A stretch of DNA of 64,000 nucleotides from Rhizobium oryzicola (GTDB lineage: Bacteria; Pseudomonadota; Alphaproteobacteria; Rhizobiales; Rhizobiaceae). The notes below the pieces were generated by a model. It was not told where the DNA came from. It did not search any database and worked only from the letters and a program-made list of their open reading frames with translations. How positions within the stretch are numbered: the stretch's first letter is position 1; each line of letters begins with the position of its first letter. The stretch spans positions 744,001 through 808,000 of the forward strand of contig NZ_JAUKWQ010000001.1 in assembly GCF_030504645.1 (NCBI RefSeq), read 5' to 3'. Positions 43,366 through 52,824 of the stretch are shown piece after piece. The translations under genes were made by a program, and so were the position numbers.

Positions 43366-44721
43366 TTAGCCGACGGCGCCGCTGAGGACGTCGATGACGA
43401 GCTTCACATTCAGCGCGGAAATGATCAGCGCAATTATGATGGCCAGAGCCGAAACCCAGCGGGGTGAAACAAGCTCGCCCATCTTGCGGCGGCTGGCGGT
43501 GAACAGCACCAGCGGAAAGATTGCGAAAGGAAGCTGCAGACTCAGCACCACCTGGCTGAGGATCAGCAGCTCTGCCGTGCCCTTTTCGCCATACCAGAGG
43601 GTTACGAGTGCTGCGGGAATGATGGCGAGCGCCCGGGTGATGAGGCGGCGCACCCACGGCTTTACCTTCAGCCGCACGAACCCTTCCATCACGATCTGGC
43701 CGGCGAGCGTCGCTGTTGTGGTGGAGTTGAGGCCGCTGCACAGAAGCGCGATGCCAAAGAGAACCGGCGCCAGCGTGCTGCCGAGGAGCGGTGCCAGCAG
43801 AGCGTGGGCATCGCCCAGTTCGGCGACATCCGTGCGGCCATTGGCGTTGAACACTGCCGCCGCCAAAATGAGGATCGAGGCGTTCACCATCAGTGCGAAA
43901 ATCAGCGCCACGGTGGAATCGATCGTCGCAAACCGCAGGGCCTCGCGCTTGCCGGGCATCTCCTTTGCGATCTGACGGGTCTGCACGATGCCGGAATGCA
44001 GATAGAGATTATGCGGCATCACGGTCGCGCCGATGATGCCGATCGCGATGTAGAGCATGGTCGGGTTGGAGAGGACGGCGGAGGAGGGCAGGAAGCCCAC
44101 GCCGACGGCGCTCCAATCCGGTGAGGCAAGCGCCAGCTGAACAGCAAAGCAGGTGCCGATCACAGCCGTCAGCGTGATGATAAAGGCCTCGATCCAGCGG
44201 AAGCCGAGCTTCTGCAACATGAGAACGATGAACACATCGGCTGCGGTGATCAACACGCCGATTTCGAGCGGAATGCCGAACAGCAGCTGGATGCCGATGG
44301 CTGTCCCGATCACCTCGGCAATATCGGTCGCGACGATGGCGATTTCCGCGAGGATCCACAGTGCGATGGTGGCAGGCCTGGAATAGGTGTCGCGGCAGGC
44401 CTGTGCGAGATCGCGGCCGCTCGCAATGGCAAGCCGCGCTGCAAGCGCCTGCAGCAGCATGGCCATCAGGCTGGAGGTGAGGATCACCACCAGCAGCGTG
44501 TAACCGAACTGTGAGCCGCCGGCGAGCGAGGTTGCCCAGTTGCCCGGATCCATATAGCCGACCGCCACGAGATAGCCGGGGCCCATGAAGGAGAGTGCGC
44601 GGCGCCAGAGCGGCCCACTGCGACGCGGTGCGATCGAGCCATGAACTTCTGACAGCGCGGGTTCACCGCGTGCCTGCCGCCATCCGTCCATTGCATGCTC
44701 CTCGGCAAAAGGTGTTGCCAT
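43366..44721 (-). CDS. mntH: Nramp-family Mn2+/divalent metal transporter
   Basis: A proton-coupled Mn2+ importer of 451 residues with about eleven membrane segments. The Nramp metal site is visible: the first-helix DPGN in [10 protein letters not shown] and the MPHN in [14 protein letters not shown] (Met ligand). An extended N terminus ([14 protein letters not shown]...) may begin at 44721 or at 44691. A Mur/Fur-type palindrome lies 25 bases upstream, so manganese repression is likely. In rhizobia MntH is a main Mn2+ uptake route. Confidence 0.94.
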   Translation of the reverse strand: MATPFAEEHAMDGWRQARGEPALSEVHGSIAPRRSGPLWRRALSFMGPGYLVAVGYMDPGNWATSLAGGSQFGYTLLVVILTSSLMAMLLQALAARLAIASGRDLAQACRDTYSRPATIALWILAEIAIVATDIAEVIGTAIGIQLLFGIPLEIGVLITAADVFIVLMLQKLGFRWIEAFIITLTAVIGTCFAVQLALASPDWSAVGVGFLPSSAVLSNPTMLYIAIGIIGATVMPHNLYLHSGIVQTRQIAKEMPGKREALRFATIDSTVALIFALMVNASILILAAAVFNANGRTDVAELGDAHALLAPLLGSTLAPVLFGIALLCSGLNSTTTATLAGQIVMEGFVRLKVKPWVRRLITRALAIIPAALVTLWYGEKGTAELLILSQVVLSLQLPFAIFPLVLFTASRRKMGELVSPRWVSALAIIIALIISALNVKLVIDVLSGAVG

Positions 44722-44745
44722 TCCGCGCTCCCATATCGGGCCTTA

Positions 44746-44762
44746 TTGCAACTAATTCGCAA
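44746..44762 (-). promoter_or_regulatory. Mur-type manganese box before mntH
   Basis: TTGCAACTAATTCGCAA on the plus strand (TTGCGAATTAGTTGCAA reading toward mntH) is a near-perfect palindrome of the TTGCnAATnAnTTGCAA type. Mur, the Fur-family Mn2+ sensor of Rhizobiales, binds AT-rich sites with TGCAA arms upstream of mntH or sitA. Position (25-41 bases before the start) fits repression. Confidence 0.55.
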
Positions 44763-44916
44763 TAGCATAGAGCGATTATTCGATCTGGCAAGCGCGAATG
44801 CACCGAAAATTGAGGGATGCTTGCCTTAGAAAGATAGGATTTTCCGCTCAAGCCATTGCGTACCGCGCTCGGCTGCATACATCTCCCAAGATTGCAGCTT
44901 ATAGACAGGAGATGAC

Positions 44917-45780
44917 ATGGCAGGCCTATTGAAGCGGTTGATTCCAAAACGGTTCCGCAAGGAAGGCACTGTCATTCCCGTCGTTCGCCTGCATGGTGCC
45001 ATCATGACCGGTGGTAGCCAGTTCCGTCCAACGCTGAACCTGGCCGCTGTTGCGCCCGCCTTGGAGCGTGCCTTTGCCATGAAGGATGCGCCGGTCGTTG
45101 CCATTTCCATCAATTCGCCCGGCGGTTCGCCCGTGCAGTCGCGGCTGATTTTCCAGCGCATCCGGGCGCTTTCTGAAGAGAAGGGCAAGCGCGTACTCAT
45201 TTTCGTGGAAGATGTGGCAGCTTCCGGCGGCTACATGATTGCGCTGGCGGGTGACGAGATCTTTGTCGATCCCACCTCCATCGTCGGCTCCATCGGCGTC
45301 GTCTCGGGCGGGTTCGGCTTTCCCGAACTCCTCAAGAAGGTCGGTGTGGAACGGCGCGTCTATACGGCTGGCGAGAACAAGGTCATCCTCGATCCTTTCC
45401 AGCCGGAGAAGGAAAGCGACGTCGAATATCTGAAGACGCTGCAGTTGGAGATCCACAAGGTCTTCATCGATATGGTCAAGTTGCGGCGTGGCGAGCGTCT
45501 GGCCGATGACGCGACCATCTTCTCCGGTCTGTTCTGGACCGGTTTGCGCGGCGTGGACCTCGGCCTGGTCGATGGGGTCGGGGAGATGCGTGAAGTCCTG
45601 AAGCGCCGGTTCGGCGCCGATACCAAGTTGCAGTTGATCGGCGGCGCGCGTACCCTGTTCGGACGCCGTGTGCCGGGTGTTTTTCAGGGCTTTGCCGGCG
45701 GGGAAATTGCAGCATCTGCCGCGTCCGGTCTTGCGGCTGCGGTGGAAGAGCGGGCATTGTGGAGCCGTTACGGATTGTGA
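44917..45780 (+). CDS. S49-family serine peptidase (SppA/SohB-like)
   Basis: The 287-residue protein is of the short SppA type. The Ser nucleophile lies in EDVAASGGYMIALAGDEIFVDPTSIVGSIGV, with the upstream NSPGGSPVQSR segment and a downstream ENKVILDPFQPEKESD (Lys region). There is no clear signal peptide; the first ~20 residues are basic, so membrane association is uncertain. It likely degrades leftover signal peptides or membrane fragments. A small membrane protein gene follows 42 bases downstream. Confidence 0.9.
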   Translation: MAGLLKRLIPKRFRKEGTVIPVVRLHGAIMTGGSQFRPTLNLAAVAPALERAFAMKDAPVVAISINSPGGSPVQSRLIFQRIRALSEEKGKRVLIFVEDVAASGGYMIALAGDEIFVDPTSIVGSIGVVSGGFGFPELLKKVGVERRVYTAGENKVILDPFQPEKESDVEYLKTLQLEIHKVFIDMVKLRRGERLADDATIFSGLFWTGLRGVDLGLVDGVGEMREVLKRRFGADTKLQLIGGARTLFGRRVPGVFQGFAGGEIAASAASGLAAAVEERALWSRYGL

Positions 45781-45822
45781 CGCGCGCGTCCCCGCGATTG
45801 AAACAGGCAAACAGGATCGGCC

Positions 45823-46017
45823 ATGCCGCAACTTATCTTTCTTGCTCTTCTGATCGGCGGCGGCTGGTATCTGTTCAAGAAATTCCAGAATGAAGCCCAG
45901 AAGGTTACCCAGCGTGCGCGTCAAAAGGAACGCGAGCAGCGGACGGGTGCCATGGGGACGCTGGTAAAAGATCCTGTAACTGGAGAATACCGGTTGAAGC
46001 GGGATGAAGAATTATAA
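45823..46017 (+). CDS. Small single-span membrane protein, conserved hypothetical
   Basis: 64 residues: an N-terminal membrane helix (LIFLALLIGGGWYLFKKF) followed by a basic coiled stretch and a C-terminal segment LVKDPVTGEYRLKRDEEL. It lies 42 bases after the S49 peptidase gene on the same strand and may act as its membrane partner, which is a guess. Codon use fits its neighbours. No known domain recognised. Confidence 0.65.
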   Translation: MPQLIFLALLIGGGWYLFKKFQNEAQKVTQRARQKEREQRTGAMGTLVKDPVTGEYRLKRDEEL

Positions 46018-46171
46018 TTGATGCTCAAATTTGAGACGTTTCGATTGTGTAAACTATAGTTCTTGCAAGGCGCCGGGCGACGATTCCTTAACGGATTGAA
46101 ACATATTCTGCCATTGATGGTTGTTCGCATCGGCATGCGGGCGGCAGAGGCAGGCTTATAAGTGCTTTTCG

Positions 46172-47491
46172 ATGGTGTCCATTCTCACGAATACCGCAGC
46201 GATTGCAGCTCTTGCCACGCTGAGGGACATTAATAGCGCCATGGCGACCACGCAGACGCAGATTTCCGGCGGTCAGCGTGTGGCTTCCGCGCGTGATAAT
46301 GCTGCCTACTGGTCTATTGCCACCACCATGCGCTCCGATAACAAGGCGCTGAGCGCTGTTAGCGATACGCTGAACCTGAGTGCCGCCATGGTCGATGTCG
46401 CCTATACGGCGATGAATTCAACGATTGGTGTTCTGGATCAGATCAAGGCCAAGGTTGTTGCCGCATCGCAGCCCGGTGTTGACAAGGGCAAGGTGCAGAA
46501 GGAAATCAACAAACTTCAGGACCAGCTGACGACGATTTCAAAATCCGCAAGCTTCAATGGCCAGAACTGGCTATCGATCGATGCCTCGATTGGTGCCACT
46601 GTCGCTACAAACCTCGTTTCCGGGTTCACGCGTGATGCGGATGGCGGCATTAGCCTGCAGACGACGACCGTCGATCTGTGGAAGACCGCGCTGTTCAACA
46701 CGCAGGGCAACGGCCTTCTGGAAACGGAAATTCCGACCGATCCCGCATCCTACAGCACAATGAGTTTTTCAGGCACGCTCGACGGTCTCCTGACCGGTGC
46801 GCCCCAGGCGCCAGCATCCGGCGTGCCCGTCTCCGCCTTTAACGTGGATGAAGGCGACGTGATCTCCTTCAGCTTCAACAAGGGCGGCACCAGCCGCACG
46901 GTTACGATTAACCGTGCCGCGGTCAACAGTGCCGTCGGTTCCGGCAATAAGGGCACGATTGTTGATGCCAACGATATGGCGGCTGTGTTCAACAAGGCGG
47001 TGCAACGGGCGGGCATTTCCTCTTCCGATCTTGCCGCCTCCAGCACCTTCGTCAGACGGGTCGGCGACGTCTTTTCCATTTCCACTCTGGCGTCCGGTGC
47101 CAGTATCTCCAATGTGAAGATCAAGGAAGCAGTGCCGCCGCCTCCGCCGGCTGACCCGGTGACACACCCCACCATCGGCATCAAGGATATCGATGTGACG
47201 GCATCCTCCGCCAATCTAGGCGATTATCTGTCGCAGGTGGATGTGATGATGAAATCAGTCACTGATGCAGCCGCACGTCTGGGCGCGTTGCAGGCGCAGC
47301 TGACAGCGCAGACCAAGTTTACCGATACGCTGATGGACACGCTGGAGAAGGGCATCGGCACACTGGTCGATACCGATATGAACGAGGCCTCGACGCGCCT
47401 GAAAGCACAGCAAACCCAGCAGCAGCTTTCCATTCAGGCTCTTTCGATCGCCAATTCCGGTGCGGATACCATTCTCCAGCTGTTCCGCTGA
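46172..47491 (+). CDS. Flagellin, isolated from flagellar genes
   Basis: The 439 residues have the conserved N-terminal D0/D1 (SILTNTAAIAALATLRDINSAMATTQTQISGGQRVASARDNAAYWSIA) and C-terminal D1/D0 (STRLKAQQTQQQLSIQALSIANSGADTILQLFR) helices typical of rhizobial flagellins. The central domain is variable and contains a Pro-rich VPPPPPADP break near the C-terminal helix start. There is no other flagellar gene within the window and no clear Shine-Dalgarno before ATG 46172. It may be an auxiliary filament protein or poorly expressed. Confidence 0.88.
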   Translation: MVSILTNTAAIAALATLRDINSAMATTQTQISGGQRVASARDNAAYWSIATTMRSDNKALSAVSDTLNLSAAMVDVAYTAMNSTIGVLDQIKAKVVAASQPGVDKGKVQKEINKLQDQLTTISKSASFNGQNWLSIDASIGATVATNLVSGFTRDADGGISLQTTTVDLWKTALFNTQGNGLLETEIPTDPASYSTMSFSGTLDGLLTGAPQAPASGVPVSAFNVDEGDVISFSFNKGGTSRTVTINRAAVNSAVGSGNKGTIVDANDMAAVFNKAVQRAGISSSDLAASSTFVRRVGDVFSISTLASGASISNVKIKEAVPPPPPADPVTHPTIGIKDIDVTASSANLGDYLSQVDVMMKSVTDAAARLGALQAQLTAQTKFTDTLMDTLEKGIGTLVDTDMNEASTRLKAQQTQQQLSIQALSIANSGADTILQLFR

Positions 47492-47589
47492 TCGATGCCC
47501 AACACTGCTGGTCTTGCGAGAATGCTTGACCGGCTGTTGGATGCGTGGCAGTCAGCGCGTCAAACGATCTTCGCAGACTGCAGGTTACC

Positions 47590-48549
47590 ATGACTGAGAC
47601 CCTTGCCCCGCATATGGACCCGAAGCGCTCCTTCCAAGCGCTGATCCTGACGCTGCACAATTACTGGGCCGACAAGGGTTGCGCCGTGCTGCAGCCTTAC
47701 GACATGGAAGTGGGCGCCGGTACGTTTCACCCGGCAACGACGCTGCGTGCGCTCGGCCCCAAGCCGTGGAAGGCCGCTTACGTGCAGCCCTCGCGCCGTC
47801 CTTCCGATGGTCGTTACGGCGAAAACCCGAACCGCCTGCAGCATTATTATCAGTATCAGGTCATCCTGAAGCCGAATCCGTCCAACCTTCAGGAGCTCTA
47901 TCTCGGCTCGCTGAAGGCGATCGGCCTTGATCCGCTGCTGCATGACGTGCGCTTCGTGGAAGACGACTGGGAAAGCCCAACGCTCGGCGCCTGGGGCCTG
48001 GGCTGGGAATGCTGGTGCGACGGCATGGAAGTGTCGCAGTTCACCTATTTCCAGCAGGTCTGCGGTATCGAATGCTCGCCGGTTGCAGGCGAACTTACCT
48101 ATGGTCTCGAGCGCCTCGCCATGTATGTGCAGGGCGTAGACAATGTCTATGACCTGAACTTCAACGGCCGCGACGGCGAAGAGAAGATTTCCTACGGCGA
48201 TGTCTTCCTGCAGGCAGAGCAGGAATATTCCCGCCATAACTTCGAGTTTGCCAATACCGAAATGCTGCATCGTCACTTCATTGATGCGGAAAAGGAGTGC
48301 CAGGCGCTTCTGGCTGCTGGCGCGCCGGGCGATAACTCCAACCAGCGCCTTCATAAGTGTGTGTTCCCCGCCTATGACCAGTGCATCAAGGCATCGCACG
48401 TCTTCAACCTTCTCGATGCGCGCGGCGTGATCTCGGTGACGGAACGCCAGAGCTATATCCTGCGCGTGCGCACGCTCGCCAAGGCCTGTGGCGAAGCCTT
48501 CCTGCTGACCGATGCCGGCGGCGCCAACATGGATATTGCGGCGGCCTGA
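47590..48549 (+). CDS. glyQ: Glycyl-tRNA synthetase alpha subunit
   Basis: Catalytic class II subunit of the alpha2beta2 glycyl-tRNA synthetase; 319 residues. Class II and family landmarks: [67 protein letters not shown] and [16 protein letters not shown] 47590 (MTETLAPH) is favoured over ATG 47614 and over the longer upstream frame. glyS lies 8 kb downstream on the same strand, with unrelated genes in between. The next gene abuts its stop, on the other strand. Confidence 0.96.
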   Translation: MTETLAPHMDPKRSFQALILTLHNYWADKGCAVLQPYDMEVGAGTFHPATTLRALGPKPWKAAYVQPSRRPSDGRYGENPNRLQHYYQYQVILKPNPSNLQELYLGSLKAIGLDPLLHDVRFVEDDWESPTLGAWGLGWECWCDGMEVSQFTYFQQVCGIECSPVAGELTYGLERLAMYVQGVDNVYDLNFNGRDGEEKISYGDVFLQAEQEYSRHNFEFANTEMLHRHFIDAEKECQALLAAGAPGDNSNQRLHKCVFPAYDQCIKASHVFNLLDARGVISVTERQSYILRVRTLAKACGEAFLLTDAGGANMDIAAA

Positions 48550-49275
48550 TCAATCGGCCGTCATGAAACCGAGCGACGTGACCAGCGCCTCATGCTGGTC
48601 ACGCGTCACGATAGCTGCGTGGAACGACTGCAAGGCCTGCAGGTCCAGTTGATCGAAGGTGGCATGCGACAGATCCGCATGATCGAGGATCGCGCCTGTC
48701 AGGTCGCAATTGTTGAGGCTCGATCCGCGCAGGCTGGAATGGCTAAGATCGCAGCCGGACAACGTCACATCCCTCAGGTCACAGCTCTCCAACCGGCTCT
48801 CCCGATAATCGGAAGCTGCGAAGTGGGCATATTGCAGCTTGCACTTGGTGAAATTGACACCGCCGCCGATCACCTGTGTTCGAACCTTTTTTTGGCAATT
48901 GAGATCAAGCCGGATGCCCGGTGCCGCGCAATCCTTCAGCACAAGAAGATAAGCGTCGCAGCCGATGGTCTTGTTGAGCGAGAGATTGCAGCGGTGAAAT
49001 TCGGCTTTTGACAGGTCGCAGTAGCGCCATTCGCAAGCGGTCTCACCCTCACAGAAGATGCAATCTTCAAAGGCCGCTTCCTTGAAACGGCAATGGTCGA
49101 AGACGCAGCCCACGAATTTGACACTGCGAAACTTGGCTTCCTCGAACACGCAGTTCGAAAAGCGGCACCGTCGAAACTCGGCGGTCGAGATATGCGCATC
49201 CACCAGATCCTCGGCCTCAAACCTTCGATCGATGATCGGGTCCGGCGACCGCAGCGCTTCAAGCAGATCAGACAT
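48550..49275 (-). CDS. Pentapeptide-repeat protein, Qnr-like in size
   Basis: 241 residues almost wholly of A(D/N)LXX-type repeats: FRRCRFSNCVFEEAKFRSVKF, then after a less regular loop (AYLLVLKDCAAPGIRL) the longer run LESCDLRDVTLSGCDLSHSSLRGSSLNNCDLTGAILDHADLSHATF. Such right-handed quadrilateral beta-helices mimic DNA. The overall length and a single internal interruption recall the gyrase-protecting Qnr/MfpA proteins, but that similarity is by shape only. No signal peptide. Function unproven. Confidence 0.8.
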   Translation of the reverse strand: MSDLLEALRSPDPIIDRRFEAEDLVDAHISTAEFRRCRFSNCVFEEAKFRSVKFVGCVFDHCRFKEAAFEDCIFCEGETACEWRYCDLSKAEFHRCNLSLNKTIGCDAYLLVLKDCAAPGIRLDLNCQKKVRTQVIGGGVNFTKCKLQYAHFAASDYRESRLESCDLRDVTLSGCDLSHSSLRGSSLNNCDLTGAILDHADLSHATFDQLDLQALQSFHAAIVTRDQHEALVTSLGFMTAD

Positions 49276-49349
49276 CGCATTCCTCCGTGGCCGACGAGGA
49301 GGAATAGCCCGAGATCGTCACGATCGCTAGTTTAACCTGATGCTATCGG

Positions 49350-49751
49350 TCAGAACTCCAGGCCTGCCAGCACGCGGTTTTCGATCCGCCCGACCAGGCC
49401 GTTGATCTTCGCCATCAGCACGTCGAAATCCACCGGCTTGGTCAGATAGCTTTCGGCACCTGCGCTCAGGCCCTCGATCACTTTCTCCTTGTCGGAAAGG
49501 GCGGTCAGGAACACGAAGGGCATGTTGGCAAGTTGCGGGTGGTTGATCTGAAGTTCGCCCAGCATGGCGATGCCGTCCATTTCAGGCATGGTGATATCGG
49601 ATATCACGATGTCCGGGCGCCGACTCAGGATCATGTCCAGCCCCTCCTTGCCGTTTTCGGCCTCGATCACGTTCAGGCCGGCATCCTGCAATTCCTCCAC
49701 GATCAATTCACGGACGTCTCTTTCGTCTTCGACGCATAGAACGGTGATCAT
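49350..49751 (-). CDS. Single-domain response regulator
   Basis: A REC domain of 133 residues with no output domain. The acidic pair CVEDE, the phosphoacceptor Asp in DIVISDITMPEMDG, Thr in FLTAL and Lys in LTKPVD are all present. Start at ATG 49751 (MITVLCVEDE) is set by AGGAGG seven bases upstream; the ATG at 49757 lies too close to it. The hybrid-type kinase gene immediately upstream (39 bases) is its likely partner. CheY-like; output target unknown. Confidence 0.9.
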   Translation of the reverse strand: MITVLCVEDERDVRELIVEELQDAGLNVIEAENGKEGLDMILSRRPDIVISDITMPEMDGIAMLGELQINHPQLANMPFVFLTALSDKEKVIEGLSAGAESYLTKPVDFDVLMAKINGLVGRIENRVLAGLEF

Positions 49752-49789
49752 ATCCATTCCTCCTGTGATGACCTGCCTGAGCTTCTGGA

Positions 49790-51811
49790 TCAGGCGGCCG
49801 ATGCCTCCTCCGAAACGCTGACCATACCGGCGGGCTCCTTCGAAGGGCCACGGATCGGCAAGCGGAAAGTAAAGGTGCTGCCCTGACCGCGCTGGCTCTC
49901 CACCTTGATGTCGCCGCCATGCAGGGTCACAACCTGTTTCACCAGCGATAGGCCAATGCCGGTACCGGCAATTCCCGTCGATGTTCTCGCGCGGAAATAG
50001 GTCTGGAACATCTTCGGGATGTCCTCGGCATCGATGCCAACCCCTTCGTCCCGTACGGAGATGACGGCAAATCCATCTTCCTCCCAACCACGGATCAGGA
50101 TGTCAGGCGCACGCGGCGCGTACTTGACCGCGTTTGACAGGAGGTTGGTGATGACCTGCGACATGGCCAGCGCATCGCACCGGACCACCGGCGGCAGATC
50201 GAGAACGTCGCACTCGAAGCGGTGGCCCTGCGAGAAGATCTTCTGGCGCGTGATGGCCTGATCGATCAGTTTGCGCAGCGAGCAGGCCGAGAGCACCAGC
50301 TCCACCTTGCCGGTGTCGATGCGCCCGGCAGACAGGAAGCTCTCCATCAACTCCACCATGCGGGCGACGGCGGCGCGGATCTGATGGGTTTTCTCCACCA
50401 GGAATTCGGGCTCGATTCCCCCACGTTTGCGGATCAGTCTTTGCGCGGCACCATCGATGATCGCAAGCGGCGTGCGAAATTCGTGGCTGGTCATCGCCAC
50501 GAACTGGCGCTGCATTGCGTTGATGTTCTTCTCCTGCGTCAACGCTTCCTCAAGCGCTGCGGCCTGGGCTTCGATTTCCGCCGTGCGCTGTCGAACCGTT
50601 TCCTCCAGCTCATCGCGGTCACGGATCAGGTCGCGTTCGGCCCGCTTGCGCAGCGTAATATCTGTATAGCTGAGCACATAGCCGCCCTGTGACAGCGGCT
50701 CGGAACGCACGAGAAGCGATCGTCCGCTCGCCTTTTCGCGTTCGAAACTGTAGGGAAGCCCCAGCTCGGCCTGCTCCAGACGTTCGTGGATCATGGCCTC
50801 GTAATCGCCTTCACCCCATTCGCCTCGCTCAGCATTGTAGCGAAGGATGTCCTCGAAGCGCGAACCGGGCGGAAACTGTTCCGGCGGTATGCTCATCAGG
50901 TCGTAGAGCCGCCGGTTGGCCATCACCAGACGCGACCGGTTGTCGAACACACCGATGCCGCCGGGAATGGCGTCGAAGACCTGTTCCAGCAGGCCAAAGG
51001 CTTTTCGCTGGTCGGCAGCGGCAACGGCAACTTCCGCAAACAGATCCGTCTCCTGTTCCCGGATGCGCCAGACATGTACCTTGACGGGATAGACGGTGCC
51101 GTTGCGCCGTCTCTGGTAGCAATCGAAACTGATATTGGTGCATCGACCGATGATGAGGGGCTCCAGCCGCTTGCGGTATTCCACTTCGCTCATGTCCACC
51201 TTCAGGGAGGCAGTCGTCATGGCCGTGAGCGCCGCCGCAGTGTGGCCGGTGCGAATGCTCGCTGTCGTGTTGGCCCGGGTGATAGCAAGGCTGCGCGGAT
51301 TGAAAATGTAGATCTCGTCTGTGGAAAGCTCAACGATATTCATCAGGCTGCCGCCCTGGCCGATCCGGTTGACGATGATGCGGCCCAGCTCCTGGCAGAT
51401 GATGCGGAGAATCGAAAGCTTTTCGGCGCTTAGCCGTTTCGCGGTTCTGCCGAACAACAGCACCGCGCCTATGACAGGCTGGTTCTCATCGACACAGAGC
51501 GGGATGGGGTAGAGGCTGGAGCGACCCCAGCCTTCGGGAAAACTTCCCGCAACGTCATCGGGATCGATAATCCGGGGCATGGTTACATCTTCGCACTGCC
51601 GATGGTGGAAAAGCTTGTGCCCGTCGGAACTGCAATCGGCGACATAAACCGCCGCGTTTGACCCGAGGCCCAGTTCGGGAATGGCAGTGATGATGCCCAG
51701 AGCATCATTCAGCGTTTCGTGCAGACGGTGATCGGATGTGCCGGCCCGCAAGATATCCCTGCAGGCCAGAAGCGCCCAGGCGGGCAGTGTGGACCAGGTC
51801 ATCTTGGGCAT
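49790..51811 (-). CDS. Cytoplasmic sensor histidine kinase (GAF-like, PAS, PAS)
   Basis: The 673-residue kinase has no membrane segment. A GAF-like region covers about 20-150, one PAS about 155-265 and a second (PAS_7-like, GGIGVFDNRSRLVMAN) about 275-390, followed by a coiled coil. The DHp carries His 443 in TSHEFRTPLA, and the ATPase domain has ITNLLSNAVKYAP (N box), DEGVGI (G1) and GTGIGLSLVKQVV (G2). ATG 51811 is preferred over an in-frame extension of 50 codons. It is followed by a single-domain response regulator in the same operon. Signal unknown; the GAF and PAS suggest an intracellular cue. Confidence 0.9.
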   Translation of the reverse strand: MPKMTWSTLPAWALLACRDILRAGTSDHRLHETLNDALGIITAIPELGLGSNAAVYVADCSSDGHKLFHHRQCEDVTMPRIIDPDDVAGSFPEGWGRSSLYPIPLCVDENQPVIGAVLLFGRTAKRLSAEKLSILRIICQELGRIIVNRIGQGGSLMNIVELSTDEIYIFNPRSLAITRANTTASIRTGHTAAALTAMTTASLKVDMSEVEYRKRLEPLIIGRCTNISFDCYQRRRNGTVYPVKVHVWRIREQETDLFAEVAVAAADQRKAFGLLEQVFDAIPGGIGVFDNRSRLVMANRRLYDLMSIPPEQFPPGSRFEDILRYNAERGEWGEGDYEAMIHERLEQAELGLPYSFEREKASGRSLLVRSEPLSQGGYVLSYTDITLRKRAERDLIRDRDELEETVRQRTAEIEAQAAALEEALTQEKNINAMQRQFVAMTSHEFRTPLAIIDGAAQRLIRKRGGIEPEFLVEKTHQIRAAVARMVELMESFLSAGRIDTGKVELVLSACSLRKLIDQAITRQKIFSQGHRFECDVLDLPPVVRCDALAMSQVITNLLSNAVKYAPRAPDILIRGWEEDGFAVISVRDEGVGIDAEDIPKMFQTYFRARTSTGIAGTGIGLSLVKQVVTLHGGDIKVESQRGQGSTFTFRLPIRGPSKEPAGMVSVSEEASAA

Positions 51812-52007
51812 CGCCACGTCTCCACGTTGAACGACAGGAGAACAACTATAAGCCCAATTATTTAAGCGGCTTCTGAATTGGCCCCTTTGCATTTGAGATA
51901 TCGTTGAAAGCCGATGGTAATCCGCAAGCCCGTCTTTTCTGCCGGAAGCACCTGACAGCAAAGGAATAAATGGTTAGTGTCGCTCTGGGATCAACGCGGG
52001 GGCATCT

Positions 52008-52559
52008 ATGTATATTTTTCTTGGCATTGTTGTACTGGCGGTCCTCTATCTCATCATGGTCTATAACGGCCTTGTGCGTGCCCGGCAGATGGCCGAGGAA
52101 GCCTGGTCCGGCATCGACGTGCAGCTGAAGCGGCGTGCCGACCTGATCCCCAATCTGCTGGAAACCGTGAAGGGCTATGCCGCCCACGAGAAGACCGTGC
52201 TTGAGGAGGTCGTGGCACTGCGCAACAAGGCGCAATCCGTCCCCAGCGGCGATGTGGAAGGCCGCGCCGTCGCCGAAGGTCTGCTGGGCCAGGCGCTTGG
52301 CCGCGTCATGGCCATTGCCGAAGCCTATCCCGATCTAAAGGCCAACCAGAATTTTGCCGACCTGCAGCGCTCGCTGGAGACGATCGAGGGCGAGATCCAG
52401 ATGTCTCGCCGCTATTACAACGGCGCAGCCCGCGATCTGAACGTCCGTGTCGAGAGCTTCCCTTCCAATCTGGTGGCGGGCCAGTTCGGCTTTTCGAAGA
52501 AGCCCTATTTCGAGATCACCAACGAAGCTGATCGCGCCGTGCCCACGGTGAAGTTCTAG
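52008..52559 (+). CDS. lemA: LemA family protein
   Basis: The 183-residue membrane-anchored coiled-coil protein has an N-terminal helix (IFLGIVVLAVLYLIMVYN), then the LemA core: VRARQMAEEAWSGIDVQLKRRADLIPNLLETVKGYAAHE and YPDLKANQNFADLQ. LemA genes often neighbour a DUF2207 membrane protein, as here, but aroA and a repeat element intervene. Function in bacteria is unclear, possibly envelope stress. Confidence 0.92.
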   Translation: MYIFLGIVVLAVLYLIMVYNGLVRARQMAEEAWSGIDVQLKRRADLIPNLLETVKGYAAHEKTVLEEVVALRNKAQSVPSGDVEGRAVAEGLLGQALGRVMAIAEAYPDLKANQNFADLQRSLETIEGEIQMSRRYYNGAARDLNVRVESFPSNLVAGQFGFSKKPYFEITNEADRAVPTVKF

Positions 52560-52604
52560 GGTGAAATGAAAAGTCGGACGGTGTAGATGACACGGTAGAG
52601 AATA

Positions 52605-52778
52605 CCCCCTCTGGCTGCCGCCATCTCCCCCACAAGGGGGGAGACATGTTCGTGGCAACCTCTCGCGACATCCGAAACCTCACAGGCTTTGGGAGGCGAA
52701 GTGTCTGATGGCGAGAAGCTGCGGCTCTCGTCTTGCGGTCTCCCCCCTTGTGGGGGAGATGGCGGCAGCCAGAGGGGG
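52605..52778. repeat. 174-bp RIME-like element with 41-bp perfect inverted ends
   Basis: The 41 bases 52605-52645 are the exact reverse complement of 52738-52778, around 92 bases of interior that also contains a smaller hairpin (CGAGA..TCTCG). The arms have the CTCCCCCACAAGGGGGGAGA core that I recall from RIME-type intergenic mosaic elements of Rhizobiaceae. It lies between lemA and aroA and would form a very stable cruciform or RNA hairpin. There is no transposase within it; it resembles a non-autonomous element. Confidence 0.8.
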
Positions 52779-52824
52779 CTTGAATTGTTGGAGGCAAGCT
52801 TGCTTGAGAAGCGCCTCACGAGAC

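Noticed and set aside
52708..52824. In-frame 39-codon extension of aroA
   Set aside because: It reads through the right arm of the inverted-repeat element and adds residues unlike the AroA family.
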